From contig NZ_JBBEXD010000010.1 of assembly GCF_037782385.1 (NCBI RefSeq), forward strand, positions 1 through 64,000: DNA of 64,000 nt, in the 5' to 3' direction. The notes beneath the pieces were generated by a model that saw only the letters and a list, made by a program, of their open reading frames with translations, had not been told where the DNA came from and made no database searches. Each line of letters opens with the position of its first letter. Within the stretch, counting starts at the first letter, position 1. Shown here piece after piece: positions 44,207-54,213 of this stretch. Source of the stretch: Ascidiimonas meishanensis (GTDB lineage Bacteria; Bacteroidota; Bacteroidia; Flavobacteriales; Flavobacteriaceae). The position numbers and the translations under genes are program-made.

Positions 44207-44387
44207 ACGTATACGCTTTTAACAAAGCTACTAATAGTTACGCATATTTAGCGAGTGATACAGACGAGTCGTCTTATAGATCGACGAATGGTCTTGGGTG
44301 TATTCATCAAGCTATTAGTCCACTCAACAGATTTAAAATGAATCCTCCAAAGGAAGCGTACATATTTGTACCCTAAAATCAGAAGAT

Positions 44388-46823
44388 ATGAAAATACATT
44401 TCCTTCCCTTCATCATTAAACAACTGCTCATCTTGCTGTTGACACTTTTGGGTTTTTCGTTTGTAGCATCAGGTCAATACAGTATTAACGGCACGGTTAC
44501 AGACAATCAACAAAATGCGCTTACCGCAGTAACAGTTACTGCCTTTAGTCAACCAGAAAATACCTTTACCAAAGCGGCCATTACCAATGATGCCGGTGTG
44601 TTTATCATTCAAAACTTAAAACCCGGTAAGCTAATCCTAGAGATCAACAGCCTAGGTTTTAGTACCTATAGAACAGCCCTAATTGAAATAAAGGATACGA
44701 ACGTGAATTTAAAAACAATTATCCTTCAAACCAGAACAGAAGAACTGGAAGCCGTCACCGTAATTGCAGAAAAGCCCTTGGTAGAAGTAAAAGCAGACCG
44801 TACCATTTTTAATGTACAAAGCAGTATTAGTGCCTCTGGAATTTCGGGTTTTGAATTGCTACGAAAAGCACCGGGGGTTATAATAGATAATAATGACAAC
44901 CTAATGGTAGAAGGAAAAAATGGGGTGCAAATTTTCATAGATGGCAGACCTTCTCCGCTCAATGGAACTGATTTAATCAACTATTTAAAAACCATTCAGT
45001 CTTCTGATATTGAATCCATTGAGATTATTACCCAGCCTTCTTCCAAATATGATGCTGCCGGAAATGCAGGCATTGTAAATATTATTTTTAAACGCGATAA
45101 AAGTCTTGGGGTAAATGGTTCTGTCTCCTCTGGTTTCACGATTGGTGATTTTGCGCGCTATAACAATGCCGTTTCTTTTAACAGCCGCAACAAGACAACC
45201 AGTCTTTTTGGAAGTTATAGCAATCGCTTTGGTAAAAGTGCTAGCTTCTTAAATTTACTGCGAACACAGAATAATACCCAGTTTAATGCTAGGTCTGAAA
45301 CTATTGGTAACAACAATAGCAACAATATAAAATTGGGGTATGATGTGTATGCAACTTCCAAAAGTACTTTTGGGATCTTAGTAAATGGAAATTTTAATAA
45401 TTCTTTTGGAGATACCAATTCCAGAACCCCTATTATTCCATCTGGAAATACCTCTCCAGAACAGGTACTGAGGGCTGAGAGTAATACCCAAAACACCTCC
45501 AACAATCTTTTTGCGAACTTCAACTATCAATTTAAAGACACCCTGGGGCATAAGATCAATGCAGATTTTGATTATGGAGTTTATAGTAGTGACCGATTTA
45601 ACTTTCAGCCCAACACCTATTTTAATGGGGAGGAAACCGAAGTGATTAGCGAGTCTATCTTTAATATGATCACCCCTATTGATATTCGTATTCTCACACT
45701 ACAAGCAGATTACGAACAAAATTTTCATAAAGGTACGCTGGCACTCGGATTTAAAATATCGGATATAAAAACCGAGAATCAATTTGATTTTTTTGATCGG
45801 ATTAATGGGGAAGATATCCTAAATCTAGGCCGTAGTAATACCTTTGCTTATGATGAAAACGTGAATGCTGTTTATTTTAATTACAGCAGACAGTGGAAAA
45901 AATACAGCTTTCAGTTTGGACTACGAATGGAGCAAACCCGTTCTACCGGAAGCTTGGAAAGTGCAACAGCAAATGAGAATGACCAAGTAAAAAGAAACTA
46001 TACTAATTTCTTCCCAAGTGGAGGAATCACGTATAAACTCAATCAAAAAAATGCATTTGCCTTGTTATACAGTCGTAGAATTCAACGCCCCAACTACCAG
46101 AGTTTGAATCCGTTTGAATACCGGATAGATGAATTATCTTTCCGGCAGGGCAATCCATTTTTACAACCACAGTACACAGATAATCTAAAGCTTTCGCATA
46201 CGTATAATTACCGTCTTACCACTTCCTTGAGTTATAGTTTTATTAGCGATTTCTTTGCACAGATTACGGAAGCAGCCCCCAACGATCAAAATTTTATTAG
46301 TACACGTAATGTAGCCAATCAGAAGGTCATCAACCTCAGCATTTCCTATCCTACCAAATTTACCAAATGGTGGAATGTGTATTTTAATTTGAATGCCTAT
46401 CGCAGCATTTATGAAGCTACTACTAATGATTTTATAGCGCTTTCACAGAATACCTTAAGCTTTTATGGGCAAAATACCTTCTCTCTTCCTAAGAATTTTA
46501 AACTGGAAGTTTCTGGTTGGTACAGTTCCCCTTCTGTTTGGGGCGGCACTTATCAAACTAAAAGTCTGGGGTCTTTTAATCTGGCGCTTCAGAAAAAATT
46601 CTTTGACAATAAATTTACCGTTCGCCTTGCTGCAAACGATCTCTTTTTTACAGCGCCCTGGCGTGGCGATACCCAGTTTGGAGATTTATTTATCAGAGGA
46701 AACGGGGGGTATGATAGTAGACAGTTTAGCATCAATATTAGCTATAACTTTGGCAGAAAAGAAGTAAAAGCCGCCCGAAAAAGAAAGACTGGAATTGAGA
46801 ATGAAAAGAATAGAATTGATTAA
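44388..46823 (+). CDS. Outer-membrane beta-barrel protein with carboxypeptidase-like and plug domains
   Basis: The 811-residue protein has a signal peptide ending ASGQ (about residue 29). A CarboxypepD_reg-like domain follows (SINGTVTDNQQNALTAVTVTAF..., about 31-110), then a TonB-receptor-like plug (ISGFELLRKAPGVIIDNNDNLMVEGKNGVQIFIDG and IESIEIITQPSSKYDAAGNAGIVNI), and an OMP_b-brl_3 barrel with many alternating strands to the C-terminus (FSINISYNFGRKE). Such proteins import or bind unknown substrates. It starts 182 nt from the divergent LytS/LytTR genes, a placement that suggests control by them. A basic tail (KEVKAARKRKTG) follows the last strand. Confidence 0.9.
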   Translation: MKIHFLPFIIKQLLILLLTLLGFSFVASGQYSINGTVTDNQQNALTAVTVTAFSQPENTFTKAAITNDAGVFIIQNLKPGKLILEINSLGFSTYRTALIEIKDTNVNLKTIILQTRTEELEAVTVIAEKPLVEVKADRTIFNVQSSISASGISGFELLRKAPGVIIDNNDNLMVEGKNGVQIFIDGRPSPLNGTDLINYLKTIQSSDIESIEIITQPSSKYDAAGNAGIVNIIFKRDKSLGVNGSVSSGFTIGDFARYNNAVSFNSRNKTTSLFGSYSNRFGKSASFLNLLRTQNNTQFNARSETIGNNNSNNIKLGYDVYATSKSTFGILVNGNFNNSFGDTNSRTPIIPSGNTSPEQVLRAESNTQNTSNNLFANFNYQFKDTLGHKINADFDYGVYSSDRFNFQPNTYFNGEETEVISESIFNMITPIDIRILTLQADYEQNFHKGTLALGFKISDIKTENQFDFFDRINGEDILNLGRSNTFAYDENVNAVYFNYSRQWKKYSFQFGLRMEQTRSTGSLESATANENDQVKRNYTNFFPSGGITYKLNQKNAFALLYSRRIQRPNYQSLNPFEYRIDELSFRQGNPFLQPQYTDNLKLSHTYNYRLTTSLSYSFISDFFAQITEAAPNDQNFISTRNVANQKVINLSISYPTKFTKWWNVYFNLNAYRSIYEATTNDFIALSQNTLSFYGQNTFSLPKNFKLEVSGWYSSPSVWGGTYQTKSLGSFNLALQKKFFDNKFTVRLAANDLFFTAPWRGDTQFGDLFIRGNGGYDSRQFSINISYNFGRKEVKAARKRKTGIENEKNRID

Positions 46824-47072
46824 ATGATAGCTTTTATTGAATTTAGCAGTATCCTAAAAAGGGAAGTCTACACTTATTACCTTGTGATTTAGTGGGTAAT
46901 AAGAATACTAAACTTTACAGGTCTCTTGATCCTTATAAGACGCTAGTTTTTCAAGAATTTTTTTAGACTTTATTTTTCCTGCTCAAAAAATTTATAAATA
47001 ACACTTATAACAAAAGGGGTAAGAATAATCAACCTAATGTTTTAAATTCGCAATTGAAAATTTAAAACTATT
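46824..47072. other. Leader region of terC with a 9-bp hairpin
   Basis: CTTATTACC (46873-46881) pairs perfectly with GGTAATAAG (46895-46903) around a 13-nt loop, with no T-run. Many terC genes in other phyla carry manganese-responsive yybP-ykoY riboswitches. I do not see that consensus here, so the hairpin is noted without a function. Confidence 0.35.
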
Positions 47073-48020
47073 ATGACCGTCTGGATCATATTTATTGCTA
47101 CCATTATTGTCTTTCTTTTAATAGATCTAGGTATTTTCAATAAAGAGGCACATGTTATTAGCGTAAAAGAAGCTTCTATTTGGACGTCTGTATGGGTTTC
47201 TTTAGCCTTGCTCTTTTCCATCATGGTATATGTAATCTATTCCAAAGAATGGATTCAGAATCCGGAAGCACTTACTCCTTCTAATGCGGCAGTTAAATAT
47301 ATTACAGGTTATCTGGTAGAACTATCACTAAGTGTTGATAATATTTTTGTGATCGCTGTTATTTTTTCCTCCTTTAAAATACCGCAGAAATTTCAACATA
47401 GGGTTTTGTTTTGGGGAATATTAGGTGCAATAATTTTTAGAGCCACAATGATCTTTTTTGGAGTAGCGCTGGTAAATAGTATTAGTTGGATTATTTATAT
47501 TTTTGGAGCATTTCTTCTATTCACCGCTTTTAAAATGTTGGTCTCTAATGAGGAAGAAGAGTTTGACCCCAAGACTTCTTTCGTATATAGAAATATTCGT
47601 AAAATATTTCCGGTAACAAATGTGGTAGAAAGTCAAGATTTTTTTGTGAAGCGAAAATACTTAACCGCAGCAACACCCCTTTTTATCACATTAATTATTA
47701 TTGAAATCACCGATGTTCTTTTTGCGCTAGACAGCATCCCAGCCGTAATTGGTATCACTACAGACCCTTTTTTAGTCTTTAGTTCTAATATTCTAGCCAT
47801 TATGGGGCTTAGATCTATGTATTTCTTTCTGGCAAATATGCTTCAAAAGTTTGAAGCTTTAAAATATAGTTTGGTGGTTATTCTCTCTTTTGTAGGGATC
47901 AAATTGATTCTTTCCCACCACATAGAATTTCCAGAATGGGTATCTTTAGTAGTTATATTTATATCTTTAACAGCAGGTATTGCCTACTCCTATCTAAAAA
48001 AAGATCCTCCTAAAGCATAA
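47073..48020 (+). CDS. TerC-family integral membrane protein
   Basis: The 315-residue protein has about eight hydrophobic helices and the TerC acidic motifs ELSLSVDNIFVIAVIF (about residues 84-99) and IEITDVLFALDSIPAVIGIT (about 208-227), where conserved aspartates and glutamates bind metal. TerC/Alx/YkoY proteins export manganese or support metalation of secreted proteins. The length fits the family. It is monocistronic. The exact metal here is inferred from relatives, not shown by context. Confidence 0.92.
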   Translation: MTVWIIFIATIIVFLLIDLGIFNKEAHVISVKEASIWTSVWVSLALLFSIMVYVIYSKEWIQNPEALTPSNAAVKYITGYLVELSLSVDNIFVIAVIFSSFKIPQKFQHRVLFWGILGAIIFRATMIFFGVALVNSISWIIYIFGAFLLFTAFKMLVSNEEEEFDPKTSFVYRNIRKIFPVTNVVESQDFFVKRKYLTAATPLFITLIIIEITDVLFALDSIPAVIGITTDPFLVFSSNILAIMGLRSMYFFLANMLQKFEALKYSLVVILSFVGIKLILSHHIEFPEWVSLVVIFISLTAGIAYSYLKKDPPKA

Positions 48021-48318
48021 CCCACCCCCATTAACAATCCTTTAAGAGATTCTAAATGTGTTTTGTGTAATTTTAAGCTTCTTGGAAACCACCCTATGAA
48101 GAACTTAGCGCCCTTTCTGGTTTGCGTTCTCTATAGTTCGCAAAAAGGAAACTGCTTTTTAAAAAAATGTCTAATTAAAACATACTTGTAGCTGTTTGTA
48201 ATACTTTTACTAATAAAGCCAGTGGGTTTAAAATCTTTGCCGAAAAAATTTCCAAAAGTGCATTTTTTTACAAATCTTGAACAACAAATAAAACGATAGC
48301 TAATCAAAGAATAATTTT

Positions 48319-51300
48319 ATGAAATACTATTACACTTTCCTAATAGCCTTTTTAAGTATGGGGGTATTCGCCCAAGATTTCTCTATGGAGGCCATAAAAG
48401 GAATGAAACCTCGTAATATTGGACCCGGAGGAATGAGCGGTAGGGTAACTGCCATTGATGTGGTGACTTCTAACCCGAATGTAATGTACGTGGGAACTGC
48501 TTCTGGCGGTCTCTGGAAATCGGAATCTGGAGGGGTTTCCTGGAAACCCATCTTTGAAAAAGAGGCTACAGCTTCTATTGGTGCCGTAGCAATTCAGCAA
48601 TCAAACCCAAGTGTTATTTGGGTGGGAACGGGAGAAGGAAACCCTAGAAATAGCTTGAATGGCGGCTACGGAGTCTACAAATCCTTAGATGGTGGAAAGA
48701 ACTGGCAATTGATGGGACTGGAAAAAACCAGACATATTCACAGGGTAATCATAGACCCTACAGATCCAAACACGGTGTACGTAGGCGCCATTGGATCTCC
48801 TTGGGGAGTACACCCAGAAAGAGGGGTTTTTAAAACTACTGATGGTGGTAAAACATGGCGCAAAGTGCTGTTTGCTAATAACAAAACTGGAGTAGCAGAT
48901 TTGGTAATAGATCCTAAAAATCCAAATAAACTAATTGCCGCTCTTTGGGAACATAAACGTGACCCTTGGTTCTTTAAATCTGGTGGTGAAGGTAGCGGAC
49001 TTTACATTAGTCATGACAAAGGGGAAACCTGGGAGCAACGCACAGAAAAAGATGGATTGCCCAAAGGAGCGTTAGGTAGAATTGGAATTGCTATAGCCCC
49101 AAACAAACCTAATATTATTTATGCGCTTATAGAGGCTAAAAAGAATGCACTCTACAAATCTGAAGATGGCGGATTTAAGTGGAAAAAAATCAATGAAAAA
49201 TCAGATATCGGTAACCGTCCTTTTTACTATTCTGATATTTTTGTTGATCCTGAAAATGAAAATCGAGTATACTCTGTCTTTACCTATGTAAATGTCTCTG
49301 AAGATGGCGGAAAGAATTTCAAGCAATTAATGCCTGCCTATAATACAGACAAGGGAGTACATCCAGATCATCATGCCTGGTGGATTCATCCTAATAATGG
49401 AGCGTTTATGATTGATGGGAATGACGGAGGTATGAATATTACCTATGACGGTGGAAACAGTTGGCGTTTTATTGGAAACCTTCCGGTAGCTCAGTTTTAT
49501 CATATTAGTACCGATAATGAATTTCCATACAACGTATACGGCGGTATGCAGGACAATGGTTCTTGGAGAGGTCCTGCCTATGTTTGGAGAGCACAAGGTA
49601 TTAGAAATGATTACTGGCAGGAAATTGCTTTTGGTGATGGGTTTGATGTAGTTCCAGATTTAGATGATTCTAGATATGGATACGCCATGAGTCAGCAAGG
49701 TTTTGTTTCACGATACGATTGGAAAACTGGAAATAATTATATTGTTCGTCCTACCCATTCAGATCCTGATATCAAACTAAGATTCAATTGGAATTCAGGG
49801 ATTGGACAAGATCCATTTGATAATTCTACCGTATATTTTGGAAGTCAGTTTGTACATAAAAGCACCAATAAAGGGCTTACATGGGAAGTGATCTCCCCAG
49901 ATTTAACAACCAACGATCCTGATAAACAAAAACAAAGTGAAAGTGGCGGACTCACTATGGATGCCACCGGAGCAGAAAATCACTGTACTATTTTAGTTAT
50001 TGAACCCTCTCCTTTAGAAAAAGAGGTACTATGGGTAGGTACAGACGATGGTAATATTCAAATTACCCGAGATGGTGGTAAAACATGGACCAATGTGGTT
50101 TCTAAAATCAAAGGATTTCCAAAAGGAAGTTGGATAGCACAAATAAAAGCCTCCAATAAAAAGAAAGGAGAAGCTTTAGTGGTAGTGAACGATTATAGAA
50201 GATTTAATTATACCCCCTACGTATATAGAACCACCAATTATGGAAATAACTGGGAGCGAATTGTAGCCACTAAAGATGTTAAAAGTTATGCTTTAAGTAT
50301 TGTGGAAGATCCTGAAAATGAGAACTTACTATTTTTAGGTACTGATGATGGTTTGTATATTTCACTGGATGCTGGTACGAAATGGACCAAATGGACGGAA
50401 GGTTTTCCAACTGTATCTACCAAAGATTTAGTGATTCATCCCAGAGAACACGATTTGGTGATTGGCACTTTTGGAAGAGCCGCTTGGGTTTTAGATGATA
50501 TTCGTCCGTTAAGAGCCATTGCAAAAGATAAATCTATCTTAACAAAAGAAATCAAAATCTTTGATCCTCCAATAGCATATCAAGCTGCTTATCAACAACC
50601 TACGGGAAGCCGTTTTGGTGCAGATGCTATTTTTAATGGAGAAAACAGAAAGCGTGGCGCTAAAATAACATTCTATTTGAATAAAAAAGAAGATCCGAAG
50701 AAACCAGAAATCTCTGAAGATGAAAAAGAGAATCAAAAGCTCACAAAAGACTCCATAAAATTAACTGTTTATGAGGGTGAACGACTTATTAGAACCCTCA
50801 AAATAAAAACACCCAAAGAAAATGGAATACATCATTTTTATTGGGGAATGAATGAAAAAGGAGCCGATAGACCTTCTAGAAAACTTTCTAAAAACAAAAA
50901 TCCAAAAGAAGAAGGTGGTGTTTTAGTTAAACCCGGCACCTACAAGGTGAAAATTCAATTTGGCGATTTAACAGATGAAACTACAGTTACCGTAAAAACA
51001 GATCCGCGATTGAAAGTTTCTCAAACAGCCATTGCAGAAGTGTATGAACACGGTAAAAAAGTTCAAAAACTTCAACAAACTAGTGCCGATGCCGTGAAAC
51101 AACTAGTTGAAAGCAAACAAGTAGCCCTTGAATTTGAAAGAAGTTTAAAAGAACAGGACAAAGAGAAATACAAAGACGCCATTAAGGCATCTAAAGACAT
51201 TTCAAAAAAGATAGATAGCATCATCGCACTTTATATAGGAAAAGAAGATAAGCGACAGGGCATTACCAGAAATCCAGCTCCTAATGTGAATCAGCGCATT

Positions 51301-51504
51301 CAAACCGCAAGTTCCTATGTTAAAAGTAGAAAAACAGGAATTACTAATACAGAGAGACAACTCATCAAACATGCAGAAGAAAACTTGAAGGAAGCTATTG
51401 AGAAAACAAATAGTTTCTTTACTACCAATTGGAAGGTCTACCAAGAAACTATGGAAAAAATAGAGTTGTCTAAGTTTAAAGAAACCAAAACTTTTAAGTT
51501 ATAA
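48319..51504 (+). CDS. Large exported BNR/VPS10-type beta-propeller protein
   Basis: The 1061-residue product has a signal peptide ending GVFAQ (about residue 19). A long propeller region follows with many Asp-box/BNR turns (e.g. SLDGGKNW, TTDGGKTW, SHDKGETW, SEDGGFKW, TRDGGKTW, LDAGTKW) through about residue 730, forming one or two propellers like sortilin/VPS10 or sialidase folds. From about 740 there is a beta-sandwich region, and the last ~200 residues are rich in Lys, Glu and Ala and likely coiled-coil. No catalytic residues can be assigned. Many Bacteroidota encode such proteins, often labelled glycosyl hydrolase. It ends 6 nt before a strong terminator. Confidence 0.88.
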   Translation: MKYYYTFLIAFLSMGVFAQDFSMEAIKGMKPRNIGPGGMSGRVTAIDVVTSNPNVMYVGTASGGLWKSESGGVSWKPIFEKEATASIGAVAIQQSNPSVIWVGTGEGNPRNSLNGGYGVYKSLDGGKNWQLMGLEKTRHIHRVIIDPTDPNTVYVGAIGSPWGVHPERGVFKTTDGGKTWRKVLFANNKTGVADLVIDPKNPNKLIAALWEHKRDPWFFKSGGEGSGLYISHDKGETWEQRTEKDGLPKGALGRIGIAIAPNKPNIIYALIEAKKNALYKSEDGGFKWKKINEKSDIGNRPFYYSDIFVDPENENRVYSVFTYVNVSEDGGKNFKQLMPAYNTDKGVHPDHHAWWIHPNNGAFMIDGNDGGMNITYDGGNSWRFIGNLPVAQFYHISTDNEFPYNVYGGMQDNGSWRGPAYVWRAQGIRNDYWQEIAFGDGFDVVPDLDDSRYGYAMSQQGFVSRYDWKTGNNYIVRPTHSDPDIKLRFNWNSGIGQDPFDNSTVYFGSQFVHKSTNKGLTWEVISPDLTTNDPDKQKQSESGGLTMDATGAENHCTILVIEPSPLEKEVLWVGTDDGNIQITRDGGKTWTNVVSKIKGFPKGSWIAQIKASNKKKGEALVVVNDYRRFNYTPYVYRTTNYGNNWERIVATKDVKSYALSIVEDPENENLLFLGTDDGLYISLDAGTKWTKWTEGFPTVSTKDLVIHPREHDLVIGTFGRAAWVLDDIRPLRAIAKDKSILTKEIKIFDPPIAYQAAYQQPTGSRFGADAIFNGENRKRGAKITFYLNKKEDPKKPEISEDEKENQKLTKDSIKLTVYEGERLIRTLKIKTPKENGIHHFYWGMNEKGADRPSRKLSKNKNPKEEGGVLVKPGTYKVKIQFGDLTDETTVTVKTDPRLKVSQTAIAEVYEHGKKVQKLQQTSADAVKQLVESKQVALEFERSLKEQDKEKYKDAIKASKDISKKIDSIIALYIGKEDKRQGITRNPAPNVNQRIQTASSYVKSRKTGITNTERQLIKHAEENLKEAIEKTNSFFTTNWKVYQETMEKIELSKFKETKTFKL

Positions 51505-51509
51505 GATTT

Positions 51510-51548
51510 TATCAGGTTGTTATCTTAGAAATAGCAACCTGATAATTT
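51510..51548 (+). terminator. Terminator after the BNR-repeat gene
   Basis: TATCAGGTTG (51510-51519) and CAACCTGATA (51535-51544) form a perfect 10-bp stem, followed by ATTTT. It overlaps the upstream region of the DUF2490 gene. Confidence 0.75.
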
Positions 51549-51564
51549 TATGATCCTACTCATT

Positions 51565-52266
51565 ATGAAGAAATATACAATTGTTTTTATTCTTTTACTT
51601 TGTTTTACAAGTAAGGCCCAACAAACAGGAGAAGATAATCTTGGTGCTTGGTATATGTATTTTGGCTCTAACAGAATTGCAGAAAAATTTAGTATCCATA
51701 CAGAAGCCCAATTCAGATATTATGAAGCCACCTCCAATTTTAATCAGCTGTTGTTACGTACTGGATTAAATTACGATTTTGATCAAAAAACAATGATTAC
51801 GTTGGGGTATGCATTTATAGACACAGACCCAACTTTTACAGATCTGACTTTGGCAGATGGCCCTTTTGTAGAAAACGATGTTAAAGAACACCGAATTTTT
51901 CAACAATTAATTATGAAAGGAAAATTAGGACGGTTAAAAGTAGAGCACAGGTATAGGTTAGAACAACGTTTTATTGAGACGAGCTTAGCATCAGACACCC
52001 AACACAGAGCCAGATATAGATTACAACTTACTTACCCCCTTTCTGCAAAATGGTTTCTTAACTGGTATGACGAAGTTTTTATAAACTTACAAGCGCCTAT
52101 TTTTGGTCAAAACCGACTCTATGGAGCAGTGGGTTATCAATTTAATGAAGATTTAAGTCTTCAATTTGGATACTTAAAAAATCATTTTACCAATAGTAAT
52201 TTTGACCGACTCCAATTCGCGGTATTTTGGAATACAGATCTTCGCAAGAAAACTGTCTCCAAATAA
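51565..52266 (+). CDS. DUF2490 outer-membrane beta-barrel protein
   Basis: The 233-residue protein has a signal peptide (MKKYTIVFILLLCFTSKAQ). It is followed by DUF2490 features: LGAWYMYFGSNRIAEKFSIHTEAQFRYYE, then YRLEQRF and YRLQLTYPL strands and a final DRLQFAVFWNTDLR. These are short barrels of unknown substrate. I prefer ATG 51565 because it begins the signal peptide; an upstream ATG at 51550 adds only MILLI. The preceding terminator suggests its own promoter. Confidence 0.88.
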   Translation: MKKYTIVFILLLCFTSKAQQTGEDNLGAWYMYFGSNRIAEKFSIHTEAQFRYYEATSNFNQLLLRTGLNYDFDQKTMITLGYAFIDTDPTFTDLTLADGPFVENDVKEHRIFQQLIMKGKLGRLKVEHRYRLEQRFIETSLASDTQHRARYRLQLTYPLSAKWFLNWYDEVFINLQAPIFGQNRLYGAVGYQFNEDLSLQFGYLKNHFTNSNFDRLQFAVFWNTDLRKKTVSK

Positions 52267-52370
52267 CAAATTCAATTAAAGAGACCCGTTGAAAGTTTCC
52301 TAATGAGATTCCGACTCAGTGATTAACATGAGTGATTAATTTATATGCAAGACCTCTTATTCCTATAATT

Positions 52371-53585
52371 ATGAGTACAGAAAAAGTAACATTCCAAAAT
52401 AAAACTGGGTATAATTTATCTGGCAAGCTTGAACTACCCATAGATCAACATCCACATAACTTTGCCATTTTTGCACATTGTTTCACTTGTAATAAAAATC
52501 TGGGTGCTGTTAGAAATATTAGCCGTGCACTTACTGATAATGGTTTTGGGGTATTGCGTTTTGACTTTACTGGATTAGGTGAAAGCGAAGGCGACTTTAC
52601 AGATACCAATTTTTCAGGGAATGTAGAAGACCTTCTTGCGGCGGCAGCATTTCTTGATAAAAATTATAAATCACCCTCCCTTATGGTAGGCCATTCTTTG
52701 GGTGGAGCTGCTGCCATTTTTGCAGCGGCAGAGATAGAAAGCATAGAAGCAATAGCAACTGTTGGTGCCCCTTCTAACCCTAAACATGTGAGCCATTTAT
52801 TTAAAAGCAGTTTAGAAAAAATTAAAGAAGAAGGAAAAGCAGTGGTTAATTTGGCTGGCAGAGATTTTACTATTAAAAAACAATTTGTTGATGATTTAGA
52901 AACCAAATCACTCCCGGAAGTAGTTAAAGAAATGAGAAAATCTTTGTTGGTAATGCATTCTCCGCAAGATAATACAGTTGGAATTGCAAATGCAAAAGAA
53001 ATTTATGATGCTGCCTTTCATCCTAAAAGCTTTGTTTCTTTAGACGGTGCAGATCATTTATTGATGAAAAAAGAAGATTCCGTTTATGTAGGTGAAGTAA
53101 TTGCGAGCTGGGCAAAACGCTACATTAAAATTCCAGAAGAAAACGGAATAAAATCAAACCACCAAGTAGTAGCCAGTTTGGATACTGAAAATGGTTTTAC
53201 CACTCAAATGAAATTAGGGAATCATACTTTTACAAGTGATGAACCCGAAAGTATTGGTGGAAATAATTTTGGCCCTACCCCTTATGAATTGGTCTCTGGA
53301 GGATTGGCAGCCTGTACGGCTATGACCCTTAAGATGTACGCATCCTTTAAAAAATGGGATCTAAAGAATGTAGAAGTTCATACAAGTTACAATAAAAAAC
53401 ATGCACATGATTGTGAAAACTGTGAATCGAGCACTGCCAAGATTGATACCTTTACCAGAGAAATAAAAATAACTGGAGATCTTGATGAGCAACAACGACA
53501 AAAATTATTAGAAATTGCAAATAAATGTCCCGTACACAGAACACTGCATAGCGAGATTAATATAGAAACTCAACTTATTACTTAA
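52371..53585 (+). CDS. Alpha/beta hydrolase fused to OsmC-family domain
   Basis: The 404-residue protein joins an alpha/beta hydrolase (residues ~1-250, with the nucleophile elbow GHSLGG at 107-112, Ser109) to an OsmC/Ohr-like domain (about 265-404, with CTAMTLKMYA and the second-Cys segment NKCPVHRTLHSEI). OsmC domains detoxify organic hydroperoxides through two cysteines. The fusion is a known bifunctional architecture whose combined reaction is not defined. I start at ATG 52371; a GTG at 52332 would add 13 residues with no conserved pattern. An isochorismatase-like gene follows 3 nt later. Confidence 0.92.
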   Translation: MSTEKVTFQNKTGYNLSGKLELPIDQHPHNFAIFAHCFTCNKNLGAVRNISRALTDNGFGVLRFDFTGLGESEGDFTDTNFSGNVEDLLAAAAFLDKNYKSPSLMVGHSLGGAAAIFAAAEIESIEAIATVGAPSNPKHVSHLFKSSLEKIKEEGKAVVNLAGRDFTIKKQFVDDLETKSLPEVVKEMRKSLLVMHSPQDNTVGIANAKEIYDAAFHPKSFVSLDGADHLLMKKEDSVYVGEVIASWAKRYIKIPEENGIKSNHQVVASLDTENGFTTQMKLGNHTFTSDEPESIGGNNFGPTPYELVSGGLAACTAMTLKMYASFKKWDLKNVEVHTSYNKKHAHDCENCESSTAKIDTFTREIKITGDLDEQQRQKLLEIANKCPVHRTLHSEINIETQLIT

Positions 53586-53588
53586 CTT

Positions 53589-54167
53589 ATGATATTTGAA
53601 CGTACCGCATTATTGGTTGTTGATGTACAAAAAGGATTTGAAGAACAAGGGTATTGGGGAGAGGAACGTAACAACCTTGATGCCGAAAAGAAAATAGCAC
53701 AAATTCTACATTATTGGAGAACGGCAAAGCTTCCTGTTTATATAATTAAACATTGCTCTACCAATAAGGCATCTCCACTACACAAATCTAATTTTGGGAA
53801 TGCACTTCAAGATTTTGTGAATCCCCAACCGGGAGAATCTATTATAGAAAAAGAAGTGAACAGTGCGTTTATAGGCACCAATTTAGAAGAACAGCTAAAA
53901 GAGCAGCGTATCCATACGCTTATTATTGTAGGCTTAACTACAGATCATTGTATTTCAACCACTACCCGTATGGCCGGAAATCTTGGTTTTCATACCCTAT
54001 TGATTGAAGACGCAACCGCTACTTACAATAAAAAGGGAATTGATGGCACTAATTATCCGGCAAAACTTATGCATGATACTGCTATCGCCAGCTTAAAAGA
54101 TGAGTTTGCTGTTGTTCTTGGCACCGAAGAATTATTAAAACAGTTAGGAGCAGTAGATAGTTGCTAA
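53589..54167 (+). CDS. Isochorismatase-family cysteine hydrolase
   Basis: The 192-residue protein has the cysteine-hydrolase triad Asp12 (VVDVQKGF), Lys88 (EKEVNSAF) and Cys121 (GLTTDHCISTT), with the cis-peptide region in front of the Cys. Such enzymes hydrolyse amides such as nicotinamide, N-carbamoyl compounds or isochorismate; the substrate here is unknown. It starts 3 nt after the hydrolase-OsmC gene, so the two are co-transcribed, and sodC follows at 54214. Confidence 0.92.
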   Translation: MIFERTALLVVDVQKGFEEQGYWGEERNNLDAEKKIAQILHYWRTAKLPVYIIKHCSTNKASPLHKSNFGNALQDFVNPQPGESIIEKEVNSAFIGTNLEEQLKEQRIHTLIIVGLTTDHCISTTTRMAGNLGFHTLLIEDATATYNKKGIDGTNYPAKLMHDTAIASLKDEFAVVLGTEELLKQLGAVDSC

Positions 54168-54213
54168 ATTCTGATGGTATGCGTAACTTCGTGAATAATT
54201 AAAAAACTAAAAA

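Noticed and set aside
46824..47072. Possible manganese riboswitch (yybP-ykoY) before terC
   Set aside because: Only a simple 9-bp hairpin was found. The conserved loop sequences of that riboswitch are not visible.
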